The notes under the pieces: generated by a model
Seen by the model: the letters and a program-made list of their open reading frames with translations, nothing else
Database searches by the model: none
What the model was told of the DNA's origin: nothing
Assembly (NCBI GenBank): GCA_964455525.1
Contig: CAYVWR010000003.1
Coordinates: 124,001 to 188,000 of the forward strand
Direction: 5' to 3'
Length of the DNA: 64,000 bases
From: JAFDZV01 sp964455525
Lineage (GTDB): Bacteria > Bacteroidota > Ignavibacteria > OLB7
Shown here: piece after piece, positions 25,760-34,596 of the stretch
How positions within the stretch are numbered: position 1 is the stretch's first letter
How the letters are laid out: every line of letters starts with the position of its first letter
Made by a program: the position numbers and the translations under genes

Positions 25760-27271
25760 CTAGCGGACAACAGCCACGCGGCCCACGCCGATGGGTGTTC
25801 CCTCCTCCATGAGCTGGATAAAGTAGACACCCGCCGGAAGCGAGCCGATGTGCACGGCCTTTTCTCCCGGAGCAACGGGAACTGCCGCAACACGGGCACC
25901 GAGCAAGGAGTAGAGGGCGATGGTTGCATTACGGAGCGTGCCCGGCGTTAAGGTCTGGACGGTGACCATACCGGACGATGCATCATACCATGCGGGGATC
26001 TCTGCAACAGAGCCATGATGGCGTGGTGCCGCCACCGAGCTTGTCGGTTGATCCAGGTTGTGTGCCGATGATATAAGCTGGCCTCTGGCCTCTCCGCCTG
26101 CGAACTGTGCGGTATGGAAATTTGCATACATGGCCTCGTTGCGGAACTCGGCGTGATAATTCCCTGTGAGCACATCGGTGAACGAGAGCCACACGCCCGG
26201 ATAGCCGAGCATGGCAAGGCCGAAGAGATTATAGACGACGTTGCCGTTGGTTCCCCTGGGAGCGTTGTGCAGATGCGCCATCGACGCCGGTCCGGTCAGT
26301 CCCTCAACGACGAAGAAGCTACGGATCTCCCGTTTGTCGATCAGCGTTACAAATCCGGTGCCCTCGCCTGTTGAGCCGGTGACCGGCGGAACCTCGTTGG
26401 CAGGGGAGATGGCGGCAGTATAAAATTCGGTGCTGACGACCTGGCCGCGAATCTCGCCGTTGGCGTTCTGTGCGGTATGGATGTTCACATAGAAGCCGCC
26501 GTTCTTCAAGGTCTCGATATCGGAATCGCTGATGCCATCCCATAAACCGAACAGATGGCCTTCGGTTCCCGCGCCGACAGGAAGAGCAATGGTGTGAATC
26601 GGCGGCCCTGCTTCACCCCTTGCACCACGATGGAAATGTGCCATGGTGGGAGGGCCGCTAAGGCTGTCCCAGTCGATAGCATAGATGGCCCGTTTCTCTG
26701 CCGGGTTGAGATAGATGACCGCGTTGCCGGTGCCCGGCATATCCGGGATCGACGGAACTTCTTCCGCCGAACTCATCTCGGTGGCCGAAAGGTTCGGGAG
26801 CATGTTCACCTGATCGCGAAGCTGTCCGTTGGGGTTGGCGTTTGTATGAATGTTGAGATAGATCCCCTGTGTCACGAGCGCTGCCAGCTCCGCCGATCCA
26901 ATGTTGGTCCAGATGCCGGTTGCGGTCATGCTGTTCGGCGGAAAGACGATATCGTGAACCGGTGGCCCATTCTCTCCATAGGTGCCTATATGGAAGTGCG
27001 CTGCGGTGATGGTCTGCCCGGCCGGCAAGGCCACGGTGACACGGTATTGGAGCGATCCTGCCATGGGATCGAATTGCATGATAGCTACTGCATAGCCATC
27101 GTCTCCATCTACCGGTGGCACTTCGTTGCTCCCCTCTGGCACGGAAAAATGGGTGGCTGCAAACGATTCCGTGTTCTGTGCGATTGCGGTGTGCATCCCG
27201 CCAACCATCATCAGAAGCATTGCCACTATACATGCCGGTATCAACCGGGTATACATTCGACGATAGTTCAT
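25760..27271 (-). CDS. Secreted triple CHRD-domain protein with type IX sorting domain
   Basis: A 503-residue exported protein. A signal peptide (about 32 residues, ending at TAIAQ) is followed by three CHRD (chordin-type) domains at roughly residues 40-160, 165-285 and 290-415. Each has an opening EVPP-like motif (SNEVPPVDGDD, AEEVPSIPDM, ANEVPPVTGS), a central HFHxG or HLHN motif and a closing NIHT/NFHT...GxxRxQ motif. The last 75 residues (VTVQTLTPGTLRNATIAL to GVYFIQLMEEG) resemble a type IX sorting domain. The frame extends to 27364, but ATG 27271 with GGAG six bases upstream is the start. CHRD domains have no defined biochemical role in bacteria. Likely surface exposed. Confidence 0.88.
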   Translation of the reverse strand: MNYRRMYTRLIPACIVAMLLMMVGGMHTAIAQNTESFAATHFSVPEGSNEVPPVDGDDGYAVAIMQFDPMAGSLQYRVTVALPAGQTITAAHFHIGTYGENGPPVHDIVFPPNSMTATGIWTNIGSAELAALVTQGIYLNIHTNANPNGQLRDQVNMLPNLSATEMSSAEEVPSIPDMPGTGNAVIYLNPAEKRAIYAIDWDSLSGPPTMAHFHRGARGEAGPPIHTIALPVGAGTEGHLFGLWDGISDSDIETLKNGGFYVNIHTAQNANGEIRGQVVSTEFYTAAISPANEVPPVTGSTGEGTGFVTLIDKREIRSFFVVEGLTGPASMAHLHNAPRGTNGNVVYNLFGLAMLGYPGVWLSFTDVLTGNYHAEFRNEAMYANFHTAQFAGGEARGQLISSAHNLDQPTSSVAAPRHHGSVAEIPAWYDASSGMVTVQTLTPGTLRNATIALYSLLGARVAAVPVAPGEKAVHIGSLPAGVYFIQLMEEGTPIGVGRVAVVR

Positions 27272-27518
27272 AGATATCTCCGTACGGTGAAAAAATAACC
27301 TGTGATCTGCTGTTCTAATGGAAACCGTCCGCATTGCATGTCGGCTGTGCTTGCGGTATAGCAACTATCGTTCCGAGTTGCTTGCGAACAAAGGGTGGGA
27401 TGAAAAAGCGATGGACGTTATTCACAGCAATGCAGGGAGCCGTTACCCGATTCTCGCCGCGACCCGGCACAGGCTCCTTGGCCTGAACTCCGGTGCCATC
27501 CCCGCTGGCTGCACAGCG

Positions 27519-28295
27519 TTATGGTGTTGCGGACTGCTCCCGCAGCGCAGTGAAGTGTTGCAGCAACAGTTGCGGTGAGGCCTCACGCTTGCGATCGCCG
27601 GTGATATCGAGCACGATCTCTCCCATATGCATCATTATCAGACGGGAGCCGAAGCGGGCGGCCTCCACCATATCGTGGGTTACCATGAGCGCCGTAAGCC
27701 GATGACGCTCGATGATCCGATTGGTCAGCATCATCACCTGTTCGGCCGATCGTGGGTCGAGCGCTGCGGTATGTTCGTCCAGCAGCAGAATGGCCGGCTC
27801 GCGAAGCGTTGCCATAAGCAGCGTCAGTGCCTGACGCTGTCCGCCGGAGAGCAGGCCGATCGGCGTTTCAAGTCTGTTCTCCAGCCCCATTCCAAGCTCC
27901 GCCGAGCGTTCCCGGAACATCTCCAGGCGGTCCTGCGAAAGCCCTATGCGCAGTCCCTTTGTGGCGCCGCGAAGTTGGGCCAGCCGAAGATTTTCCGCTA
28001 TGGTCATCGAGGGGGCAGTGCCGCTGAAAGGGTTCTGAAACACTCTGCCGATGAATCCCGCCCGCCGATGGTTTTCCATAGAGGTGACGTCGATTCCCTG
28101 TATTGTAACGCGGCCAGCATCCGGCAGCACCGTTCCGGCGATTGTGTTCAGCAGCGTGGACTTGCCGGAGCCATTGGTGCCGATAACCACGATAAACTCC
28201 TGGGCTGCAATCGTAAGCGAGAGGTCGTGCAATGCTCGTACCTCTACCGGTGTCCCGGCACCAAAGGTTTTCCAGCAGTGTTGAATGCCGATCAT
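27519..28295 (-). CDS. ABC transporter ATP-binding protein (ABC_sub_bind-type importer)
   Basis: A 258-residue ABC ATPase. Walker A is GTNGSGKSTLL (about residues 39-49), the Q loop is FQNP, the signature is LLSGGQRQALTLLMA, Walker B is ILLLDEHTAALD, and the H loop is MVTHD. It is the third gene of a binding protein-permease-ATPase operon, with its ATG overlapping the permease stop by four bases (ATGA). Powers uptake of the solute bound by the lipoprotein at 29445-30470. In related systems the substrates are tryptophan, tyrosine or other small organic molecules; here it is unknown. Confidence 0.93.
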   Translation of the reverse strand: MIGIQHCWKTFGAGTPVEVRALHDLSLTIAAQEFIVVIGTNGSGKSTLLNTIAGTVLPDAGRVTIQGIDVTSMENHRRAGFIGRVFQNPFSGTAPSMTIAENLRLAQLRGATKGLRIGLSQDRLEMFRERSAELGMGLENRLETPIGLLSGGQRQALTLLMATLREPAILLLDEHTAALDPRSAEQVMMLTNRIIERHRLTALMVTHDMVEAARFGSRLIMMHMGEIVLDITGDRKREASPQLLLQHFTALREQSATP

Positions 28296-29203
28296 GGGCG
28301 TGGGGTGGCATGAATGCCGAGACGGGATTGTAGAAAACGCCGCGATTGCGGCAGCACAATTGCCAGAAGCACGAAGAATGCGGTGACAAGTTTCAGATCG
28401 GCCGGATCAAGCCCGAATGAAAGGGTGAGCGCCACCACGCCACGAAAGATGAGCGACCCGATAACAACTGCCGCAAGCTTTCGCCAGATCTTAAACGAGC
28501 TTCCGAAGAGCGAATCGAGCGTATCGCCGATGATGACGCTTGCAAGGCCGAACACGACAACCCCTATCCCCATGCCGATATCGGCAAATCCCTGATACTG
28601 CGCTACCAGGCTCCCGCTGAGCGCTATCAGCATGTTCGAGATGCCGATGCCGACGATCCTCATCCGATCGGTGTTGACCCCCTGCGCCGCGATCATCGTC
28701 TCGTTATCGCCGGTTGCGCGCATCGCCAACCCGAAATCGGTGCGGAACAGCCAGGAAAGGGCGAGGATAAATACCACCGTCAGCACAAGGAAAAAAGCGA
28801 GTGGAATGGTCGTGTGAGAGGAAAGCCCTGGAATATCACGCAATGGCGTAAGCACCGTATCGTAGTTGATGAGCGGCAGATTGGAGCGCCCCATCGTCCG
28901 CAGGTTGATCGAATACAGGGCGGTCATCACCAGAATGCCCGCAAGCAGTCCGTTCACCTTCAGCTTGGTGTGGATGGTGCCGGTGACCGAGCCGGCAAGG
29001 AAACCTCCTGCCATCGAGACAAGCACGGCCAGATAGGGGGGAACCCCCGCTACAAGCAATGCTGCGGTAATGCTTGCTCCAAAGGTGAGCGAGCCATCGG
29101 CCGTGATATCGGGGAAATTGAAAATGCGCATCGTGATGAAGACCCCCATGCTTAAAAAGGCATAGGCGAATCCCAGCACAAGTGCTCCGATGAGCAGCTC
29201 CAT
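28292..29203 (-). CDS. ABC transporter permease (branched-chain-type fold)
   Basis: A 303-residue integral membrane protein with about eight to ten hydrophobic segments, resembling LivH/RbsC-type permeases as found in ABC_sub_bind operons. It has FAYAFLSMGVFITMRIFNFPDITADGSLTFGASI at the start and the cytoplasmic EAA-like stretch MRATGDNETMIAAQGVNTDRMRIVGIGISN. GGAG precedes the ATG by ten bases. It lies between the ATPase (overlap) and the binding protein (241 bases upstream). Confidence 0.9.
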   Translation of the reverse strand: MELLIGALVLGFAYAFLSMGVFITMRIFNFPDITADGSLTFGASITAALLVAGVPPYLAVLVSMAGGFLAGSVTGTIHTKLKVNGLLAGILVMTALYSINLRTMGRSNLPLINYDTVLTPLRDIPGLSSHTTIPLAFFLVLTVVFILALSWLFRTDFGLAMRATGDNETMIAAQGVNTDRMRIVGIGISNMLIALSGSLVAQYQGFADIGMGIGVVVFGLASVIIGDTLDSLFGSSFKIWRKLAAVVIGSLIFRGVVALTLSFGLDPADLKLVTAFFVLLAIVLPQSRRFLQSRLGIHATPRP

Positions 29204-29444
29204 GGGGTTGTTGCTCCACTCTTTAAGGACGTTGAAGGCGCCTGCGCCGATAACGATGATCCGGCCCCGTGCAGGGGCGGTGCTGGTCTGGTCCCGCTTT
29301 GGGCGTCTGCGGCATGCCCTTCATCCGGCGCTCTTAGCGTCGCAGCGATCCAAATCGCAGGGCACGGGGCAGCGCGGACGCGCCGGTTGGCCGTACCGTT
29401 ACGGCAGCACTCGGGGCCCTGTGCCTTGCCTGTTTTTCATATGC

Positions 29445-30470
29445 TCAGCGCAGCTCCTCGAATCCTGCCGGTGCCGACAGGCCGAGCGCGGCGGCTGTTG
29501 CGGCATTGAAGGTCCGCTTCCGCAGCGCTACCGGTTCCAGCGGCGATCCCGCAAGATCCCGCGTCTTCAGGTAGCTCGCCGCCGATACCCCTGTCTGATG
29601 TCCCCAGCCATAAAAATCGGCGCCGTAAGCGATAAATGCTCCACGCTTCACCAGCCCGGCTTCCGACGTTACGATCGGCACCTTGCGGTTGCTGGTCTCC
29701 TTCAGCACGGTCTCGAAGCTGGAGAAGATGATGTTGTCCGGGAGCGCAAAAAAGACATCGATCCCTTTGCCCAGAAGCGATTGCACCACCTGCTGGGTTT
29801 CGTTGGAGGAGGTGACCGAGGATTCCACCAGTTCCAGTCCAAGCTGTGCACAGATGGCGCGGAGCCGTTCCTTGGAGTTCACCGAGTTTGGTTCGGAGCT
29901 GTTGTAGATGGTCCCCACACGCTTTGCTGCCGGGAACACCTGCTTGATAAGCCCGACGCTGGTATCGATATAGGCAAGCGTCTCGTATGTGCCTACCAGG
30001 TTGGCCGGCCCGATCTGCCTGCCGCTTGCATCGGCCTTGGTCAGCTTGGCGATCTCCGGGCTTGGGGCCACCATCATAAAGATGGGGATGGTCGAGGTTT
30101 TGTTTGCCGCGGTGATCATTGCCAGGGTTGTGTTGGCGGCGATCAGATCCACGTTCTCACCGACGAAATAATCGAGGATCTGGCTCAGGGCCGCGGCATC
30201 TCCCTGTGCATTCCGGTAGATGATCTTCACCGTTCCCGAGTCCTCGGCGTAGCCCGCCTCCCGGAGTGCGTCGTAAAATCCGGTGCGGGCTTCATCGATG
30301 GTGGCGTCCTCGATCGCCTGTACAAAACCAACGGTAGGAACCGGTTGCTGTGTGCCGCTTGTGCCATCGGCTGGCCTCTCTTTGCCGCAGCCGACAAAGA
30401 AGCCAAGGAGAACAAATGCAAACAATGCCAGGAGTGTTCGAGAAATCATCTGTAGCGAGTTGTTAGACAT
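29445..30470 (-). CDS. ABC transporter substrate-binding lipoprotein (ABC_sub_bind family)
   Basis: A 341-residue lipoprotein with a signal peptide ending in a lipobox-like LGFFVGCGKE. The mature part is a two-lobe periplasmic binding protein of the ABC_sub_bind (tryptophan/tyrosine-type) family: VGFVQAIEDATIDEARTGFYDALREAGY, then DLIAANTTLAMITAANKT, PIFMMVAP, and VGTIYNSSEPNSVNSKERLRAICAQLGLELVE. ATG at 30470 or the internal ATG at 30449 could start it; neither has a clear ribosome binding site. First gene of the importer operon. Confidence 0.92.
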   Translation of the reverse strand: MSNNSLQMISRTLLALFAFVLLGFFVGCGKERPADGTSGTQQPVPTVGFVQAIEDATIDEARTGFYDALREAGYAEDSGTVKIIYRNAQGDAAALSQILDYFVGENVDLIAANTTLAMITAANKTSTIPIFMMVAPSPEIAKLTKADASGRQIGPANLVGTYETLAYIDTSVGLIKQVFPAAKRVGTIYNSSEPNSVNSKERLRAICAQLGLELVESSVTSSNETQQVVQSLLGKGIDVFFALPDNIIFSSFETVLKETSNRKVPIVTSEAGLVKRGAFIAYGADFYGWGHQTGVSAASYLKTRDLAGSPLEPVALRKRTFNAATAAALGLSAPAGFEELR

Positions 30471-30835
30471 GATCGGGGCTGGTCAGGGCGGAGGCCCTAG
30501 AGGCATGCATGCGTCCCGGAGACCAGCACCGCATGGGGTTGGCGGCTTCCAGGACATGGACCGAACCTTCCTGGCGTTGCCGGATGTCCGGCAATATAAT
30601 AGCTGCCGGTACAACCTTGGAGATGCTGCTGGAATAACCGTATGGCAGGCGATGGTGCCCGTAGGGCTGGTGAGTTTACAGGGCGTAGGGGGTCGCCATA
30701 TGGTTGGTGAGGGCGGTGTTGCGTCATCCCCGAGTGGAGAAGTCTTCCCGTACCACTGGTGGCGTGCCGGTGGCGCATGCGCTGGTGTATGTGTGCAATG
30801 GGAGGCGGCGCAACCGGTGCGCCGCCTCCCATCGT
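30471..30835. other. Intergenic region between binding-protein gene and lgt
   Basis: No gene seen. It holds the promoter region of the importer operon (minus strand) and a strong hairpin just after the lgt stop. Confidence 0.5.
30800..30830 (-). terminator. 13-bp GC-rich hairpin after lgt
   Basis: GGGAGGCGGCGCA / TGCGCCGCCTCCC, arms at 30800-30812 and 30818-30830, 5-base loop. It begins five bases past the lgt stop. No U tract follows on the minus strand (ATTGCACAC). Confidence 0.7.
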
Positions 30836-31738
30836 TTAGCGTTGTGCTGTTCGCGGGTTGGCGGTTCGTGCCCTGCCGAGTGGTTTTCGTGGTTCCGGGA
30901 AGGCATCCGGCGGCGCTGAGCGTTTTCGGTAGATCATCACAGCACCGATGAGAATCATGCCCACCGAGATCCATTGTGCCTGGGAAAGCCCCATGTACAA
31001 TGGGTTCAGGCGGATGAACTCAACAAGCAGCCGCTCCGTCCCTGCCAGGATCAGATAGATGGCGAAGAGCTTGCCAACCGGCATCGGCTTTTTACGAATC
31101 GCCCAGAGAAACGCGAATGCGGCCACGGCAGCAAGCGTTTCATAGACCGGGGCAGGATGCACCGGAACCTGTACGGGCGCCGGGCCGCCGTACATTGCCT
31201 CGTATAACCTGCCAAGCTCTGTAAGAGCAGCCCCTCCATCCTGGGTCATTCTCTGCCCTATCGTCGGCACTGTCCCATCGGGATAGGTCATCGCCCAGGG
31301 AAGCTTGCTTGGGATGCCATAATCGCCGTCCCCGGCAAGCTGGCAACCGATGCGCCCTATGCCATAAGCAAGAATCAGAGCGGGGGCCGATGCATCGGCG
31401 ACCCGAAGGAAGGGGAGCTTCTTGGTGCGCAGATAGATGAAGATCGAGACGATTGCTACGATCAATCCGCCGTAGAAGGTAAGGCCGGCCGCAGAGAATA
31501 TCTCTCCCATGGGATCGGCCATGAACTGCCGCCAGTTCTCCAGCAGGCTGAAGAGCTTGGCCCCTGCAACACCACCAATCAGTGCGATCAGCGTTACCGT
31601 TCCGGCGATCTCCTCGGAAATGCCGCGGCGGCGCATCTCTTTGACGAAGAGATAGTTGGCTACGAGAAAGGCAATGCCCATCATCAGGCCAAAGCTGTAG
31701 ATGGGGATGTCGCCGATCCTGAACAGTACTGGAATCAT
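30836..31738 (-). CDS. lgt: Prolipoprotein diacylglyceryl transferase
   Basis: Transfers diacylglycerol from phosphatidylglycerol to the lipobox cysteine of prolipoproteins in the inner membrane, the first step of lipoprotein maturation. The 300-residue protein has about seven membrane helices. Family landmarks are YSFGLMMGIAFL, GLTFYGGLIVA, the signature region GRIGCQLAGDGDYG (the E. coli type reads GRIGNFINGE), HPAPVYETL near the active site, and ERLLVEFIR. The Cys/Ala/Asp variant of the signature is, as far as I recall, normal for this phylum. Several lipoproteins in this window would be its substrates. The start ATG has no clear ribosome binding site. Confidence 0.95.
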   Translation of the reverse strand: MIPVLFRIGDIPIYSFGLMMGIAFLVANYLFVKEMRRRGISEEIAGTVTLIALIGGVAGAKLFSLLENWRQFMADPMGEIFSAAGLTFYGGLIVAIVSIFIYLRTKKLPFLRVADASAPALILAYGIGRIGCQLAGDGDYGIPSKLPWAMTYPDGTVPTIGQRMTQDGGAALTELGRLYEAMYGGPAPVQVPVHPAPVYETLAAVAAFAFLWAIRKKPMPVGKLFAIYLILAGTERLLVEFIRLNPLYMGLSQAQWISVGMILIGAVMIYRKRSAPPDAFPEPRKPLGRARTANPRTAQR

Positions 31739-32359
31739 AGATGAAGTATGTAGTCAGTCGTCTGTAGTTCGTGGTCAGTCGCAACAGGAGCCATCGTCCT
31801 GGCGCTCTCTGCGCTGCATTCCCCAAACATACGCAAGGGCGGGTGAACTCTCCACGATGTGAAATGACGGATGGTTGCTGGCGGCTAGTTCAAAATCATC
31901 TAACTTGGCTTATTGGGCAATGCGGTGCCTCCGAGGGCGTCGTTTCCGGTTGAAAACAGTCTGCCGCTCCCGAAGTGCGATATTCGTACTGAGGCAGAGG
32001 AGAGGGGCAATGGCTCCTATGGGACCGGAAGCCCATGGTGCCGGCTCTGGTTCCATCATCGGCGGGCGGCGCCGGGCTTGCCCGGATCTATTCTCTAAGG
32101 CGACATGCGTTGCCACTTCCGAAGAGCGGCTCCGGCACAGCAACCCTTCTCTCAAGCCATCCTTCCCGTACTTTTGGGCAGGGAACAGGGCCTGTTCAGG
32201 GTGGCAATGGGAGGGGGTGGGAGGGTCGGGGCCTGTATGTACTGGTCGCGATAGTCTCCTGAGGGCCGGTCATCTTCGGCATGACGAAGCCTCCGATAGT
32301 ATTACGAGGCCCTCGCTCGTGGATCTTTACCAATCGAACATCCGTGGAGTCCTATCCAT
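31739..32359. other. Intergenic region between divergent lgt and PTPS genes
   Basis: No supportable gene in 621 bases. Near the lgt end, 31750-31781 contains imperfect direct repeats, GTAGTCAGTCG and GTGGTCAGTCG, 21 bases apart. The rest is low in coding character on both strands and should include promoters for both directions. Confidence 0.5.
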
Positions 32360-32815
32360 ATGATCTATGTAACGCGGCGGGCGCATTTCTCGGCGTCGCA
32401 TCGGCTTTTCAACCCGACGTTTAGTGATAGCAGGAACGAGTCAGTCTTCGATAAGTGCAACAATTTTCATGGGCATGGGCATAATTATCGGCTGGAGGTG
32501 ACCGTAAAAGGTCTCCCGGACCCGGAGACAGGCTATGTGATCGACCTGAAGGTGCTTGCCCGTATCATCGAGGACGATGTCGTTTCCAAGGTCGATCATA
32601 AGCATCTGAATTTCGATGTCGATTTCCTGCGGGGGATCATCCCAACGGCCGAGAATATCGCGATCTGTTTCTGGCGCATTCTTGAGCCAAGAATACATCC
32701 CGGCGTGCTTCATTCGATCAAACTATTCGAGTCGGAGAATAATTTCGTGGAATATTTCGGTGAACCTGTTCAGATCCCTCGGTACGACTCTCTTGTCGAG
32801 GAGGCACGGGCATGA
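32360..32815 (+). CDS. 6-pyruvoyl-tetrahydropterin synthase / QueD family protein
   Basis: A 151-residue T-fold enzyme acting on dihydroneopterin triphosphate, the product of the GTP cyclohydrolase encoded directly downstream. Zinc ligands are His14 (SASHRL), His39 and His41 (FHGHGHNY). The catalytic cysteine is Cys33 in DKCNNF, and the spacing CNN..HGHNY is that of 6-pyruvoyl-tetrahydropterin synthases. It ends with an LFESENNFVEYFGE segment that carries the substrate-anchoring glutamate. The product may be 6-pyruvoyl-tetrahydropterin (tetrahydrobiopterin route) or 6-carboxy-tetrahydropterin (queuosine route). Sequence alone does not decide, and queC, queE or queF are not in the window. Confidence 0.9.
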   Translation: MIYVTRRAHFSASHRLFNPTFSDSRNESVFDKCNNFHGHGHNYRLEVTVKGLPDPETGYVIDLKVLARIIEDDVVSKVDHKHLNFDVDFLRGIIPTAENIAICFWRILEPRIHPGVLHSIKLFESENNFVEYFGEPVQIPRYDSLVEEARA

Positions 32816-33501
32816 TACAAGCACATCCGGGGAGATCCCAGAACGGCCATCCTTCCGAGAACGATGCGTACCATGCCGGTGTGGATGCCGATGAGGATCT
32901 GCTCGATACTCCCCGCGCCGCCGATCTGGCCATGTTCGATGCCGGGAGGATGGAGGAATTGGTGCGGGAAACGCTTACGATCATGGGCGAGAACCCGGAA
33001 CGCGAAGGTCTGCTTCGCACGCCGCACCGCGTTGCCAAGGCATACGAGTTTCTGACCCAGGGCTATACGATGGATATTGAGAAGGTGCTCAATAATGCCA
33101 TCTTCGAGGAGCGGTATGATGAGATGGTGGTGGTGAAGGATATAGATTTTTTCTCCCTCTGTGAGCACCATATGCTGCCGTTTTTCGGCAAGGCACATAT
33201 TGCCTATATCCCGAACGGTAAGATCGTCGGCCTTTCCAAACTTCCCAGGATCGTTGATGTGTTTGCACGTCGCCTTCAGGTTCAGGAGCGTATGACCCAG
33301 CAGATCGCCGAGACCATTCAGAAATACCTGCAACCACAGGGCGTGGCGGTTGTAACCGAGGCAAGCCATATGTGCATGATGATGCGCGGTGTGGAGAAGC
33401 AGAACAGCTCCACCACCGCCAGTGCCATGCTTGGGGTGTTCAAACATCAAGTGGAAACCCGTGCGGAGTTTATGAACCTGATTGCCAGAAGGCTCCATTA
33501 G
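32812..33501 (+). CDS. folE: GTP cyclohydrolase I
   Basis: Converts GTP to 7,8-dihydroneopterin triphosphate for folate and other pterins. The 229-residue protein has the zinc ligands Cys117 and His120 (SLCEHHMLPF) and Cys188 (SHMCMMMRGV), GLSKLPRIVDVFARRLQVQERMT, and the closing NSSTTASAMLGVFK. The first 45 residues are variable. The ATG overlaps the stop of the upstream PTPS-like gene by four bases (ATGA), so the two consecutive enzymes are translationally coupled. Confidence 0.97.
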   Translation: MIQAHPGRSQNGHPSENDAYHAGVDADEDLLDTPRAADLAMFDAGRMEELVRETLTIMGENPEREGLLRTPHRVAKAYEFLTQGYTMDIEKVLNNAIFEERYDEMVVVKDIDFFSLCEHHMLPFFGKAHIAYIPNGKIVGLSKLPRIVDVFARRLQVQERMTQQIAETIQKYLQPQGVAVVTEASHMCMMMRGVEKQNSSTTASAMLGVFKHQVETRAEFMNLIARRLH

Positions 33502-33515
33502 ATTCTCTGTGGCAT

Positions 33516-33543
33516 GTGGCGATAGCCCGGACGCTATCGCCAC
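33516..33543 (+). terminator. 11-bp hairpin after folE
   Basis: GTGGCGATAGC / GCTATCGCCAC, arms at 33516-33526 and 33533-33543, 6-base loop. It begins 14 bases past the folE stop. No U tract follows. Confidence 0.6.
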
Positions 33544-33912
33544 GCATTCCCGATATCTCTAGTCCGGCGGCAGATCCGGGTGTGATCTGCCGCTCTCGTT
33601 TGTGGCGGCTTTGGCCGATCGGCGGAATGTGATGCGAGCTTCGCGTTATGGCATGCTCCGGCTCATGCTCTGTGCTGTGGCGCAGCGCTTGGGATATAGG
33701 GGAGCTGTTGCACGATGGCGAGGACAAGGATGTCGTGTGCGCGCTTGCGGTGATCGCCAGAGCGGGGCCGGTGCTGTGATATCCCGTTCGCTTCTTGTGC
33801 ATCCGATGCGGAACCACATGTCCTGAACGGCGAGAGAGCGCTCTCCGGCCTATGCCGTGCATGATTGTGTGTGCCAGAGGAATCTGGCGGAACTTGATGG
33901 GAGGCTATGACG
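33544..33912. other. Intergenic region upstream of rnhB
   Basis: No gene seen. GGGAGG just before 33907 is the ribosome binding site of rnhB. Confidence 0.5.
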
Positions 33913-34542
33913 ATGGTTTCAGGAAACCTACCAACCGACGAGCAGGAGCGCGAGCTGCGCGCCTGCGGATTCGAGCGGATAGCAGGCGTCGACGAGGCGG
34001 GCCGAGGCGCGCTTGCAGGCCCGGTGGTGGCTGCTGCTGTGCTTCTTCCATACAACTGTCATATCGTTGGCGTGCGCGATTCCAAGCTTGTTGCCGAGCC
34101 GGAGCGGGAACGCCTGTATGGTGAGATCACTGCGTGTGCGCTGGCATGGAGCGTTGGCATTATCGACAATGCGGAGATCGACAGGATCAATATCCTTCAG
34201 GCTACATTCCAGGCAATGCGGCTTGCTGTACGCGGGCTTGCCCCCTCTCCTGACTATGTGCTGATTGATGGCCGCGATGCCGTGGATGTCGGCACGCCAT
34301 GCCGGGCGATCGTCGGTGGCGATGGGCTGTGCGTTTCGATAGCTGCCGCCAGCATCGTTGCCAAGGTGACTCGCGATCGCCTTATGCGGGCGCATCACGA
34401 GCATCTGCCGCAGTATGGCTTTGCCCGGCATAAGGGCTATGGAACGGCCGTACACAGAAAGGCCATCATCGAGCATGGCCCAACGGCTCTGCACCGGCTC
34501 TCGTTTCTTGGCAGGATACTTCAGGAGCAATCCTCCTTTTGA
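33913..34542 (+). CDS. rnhB: Ribonuclease HII
   Basis: Cleaves RNA in RNA-DNA hybrids and at single ribonucleotides in DNA. The 209-residue protein has the DE dyad in AGVDEAGRG (Asp27, Glu28), a third acidic residue in VLIDGRD, and the RNase HII conserved block VAKVTRDRLM and HKGYGTAVH. ATG also occurs at 33907, but GGGAGG lies only two bases before that codon and eight before the ATG at 33913, so the latter is preferred. The next gene is 54 bases downstream. Confidence 0.95.
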   Translation: MVSGNLPTDEQERELRACGFERIAGVDEAGRGALAGPVVAAAVLLPYNCHIVGVRDSKLVAEPERERLYGEITACALAWSVGIIDNAEIDRINILQATFQAMRLAVRGLAPSPDYVLIDGRDAVDVGTPCRAIVGGDGLCVSIAAASIVAKVTRDRLMRAHHEHLPQYGFARHKGYGTAVHRKAIIEHGPTALHRLSFLGRILQEQSSF

Positions 34543-34596
34543 TCGGGCATGCCCTGCTCGTATCACACACTGATTATTCTCGGAGATCGCGGATTC

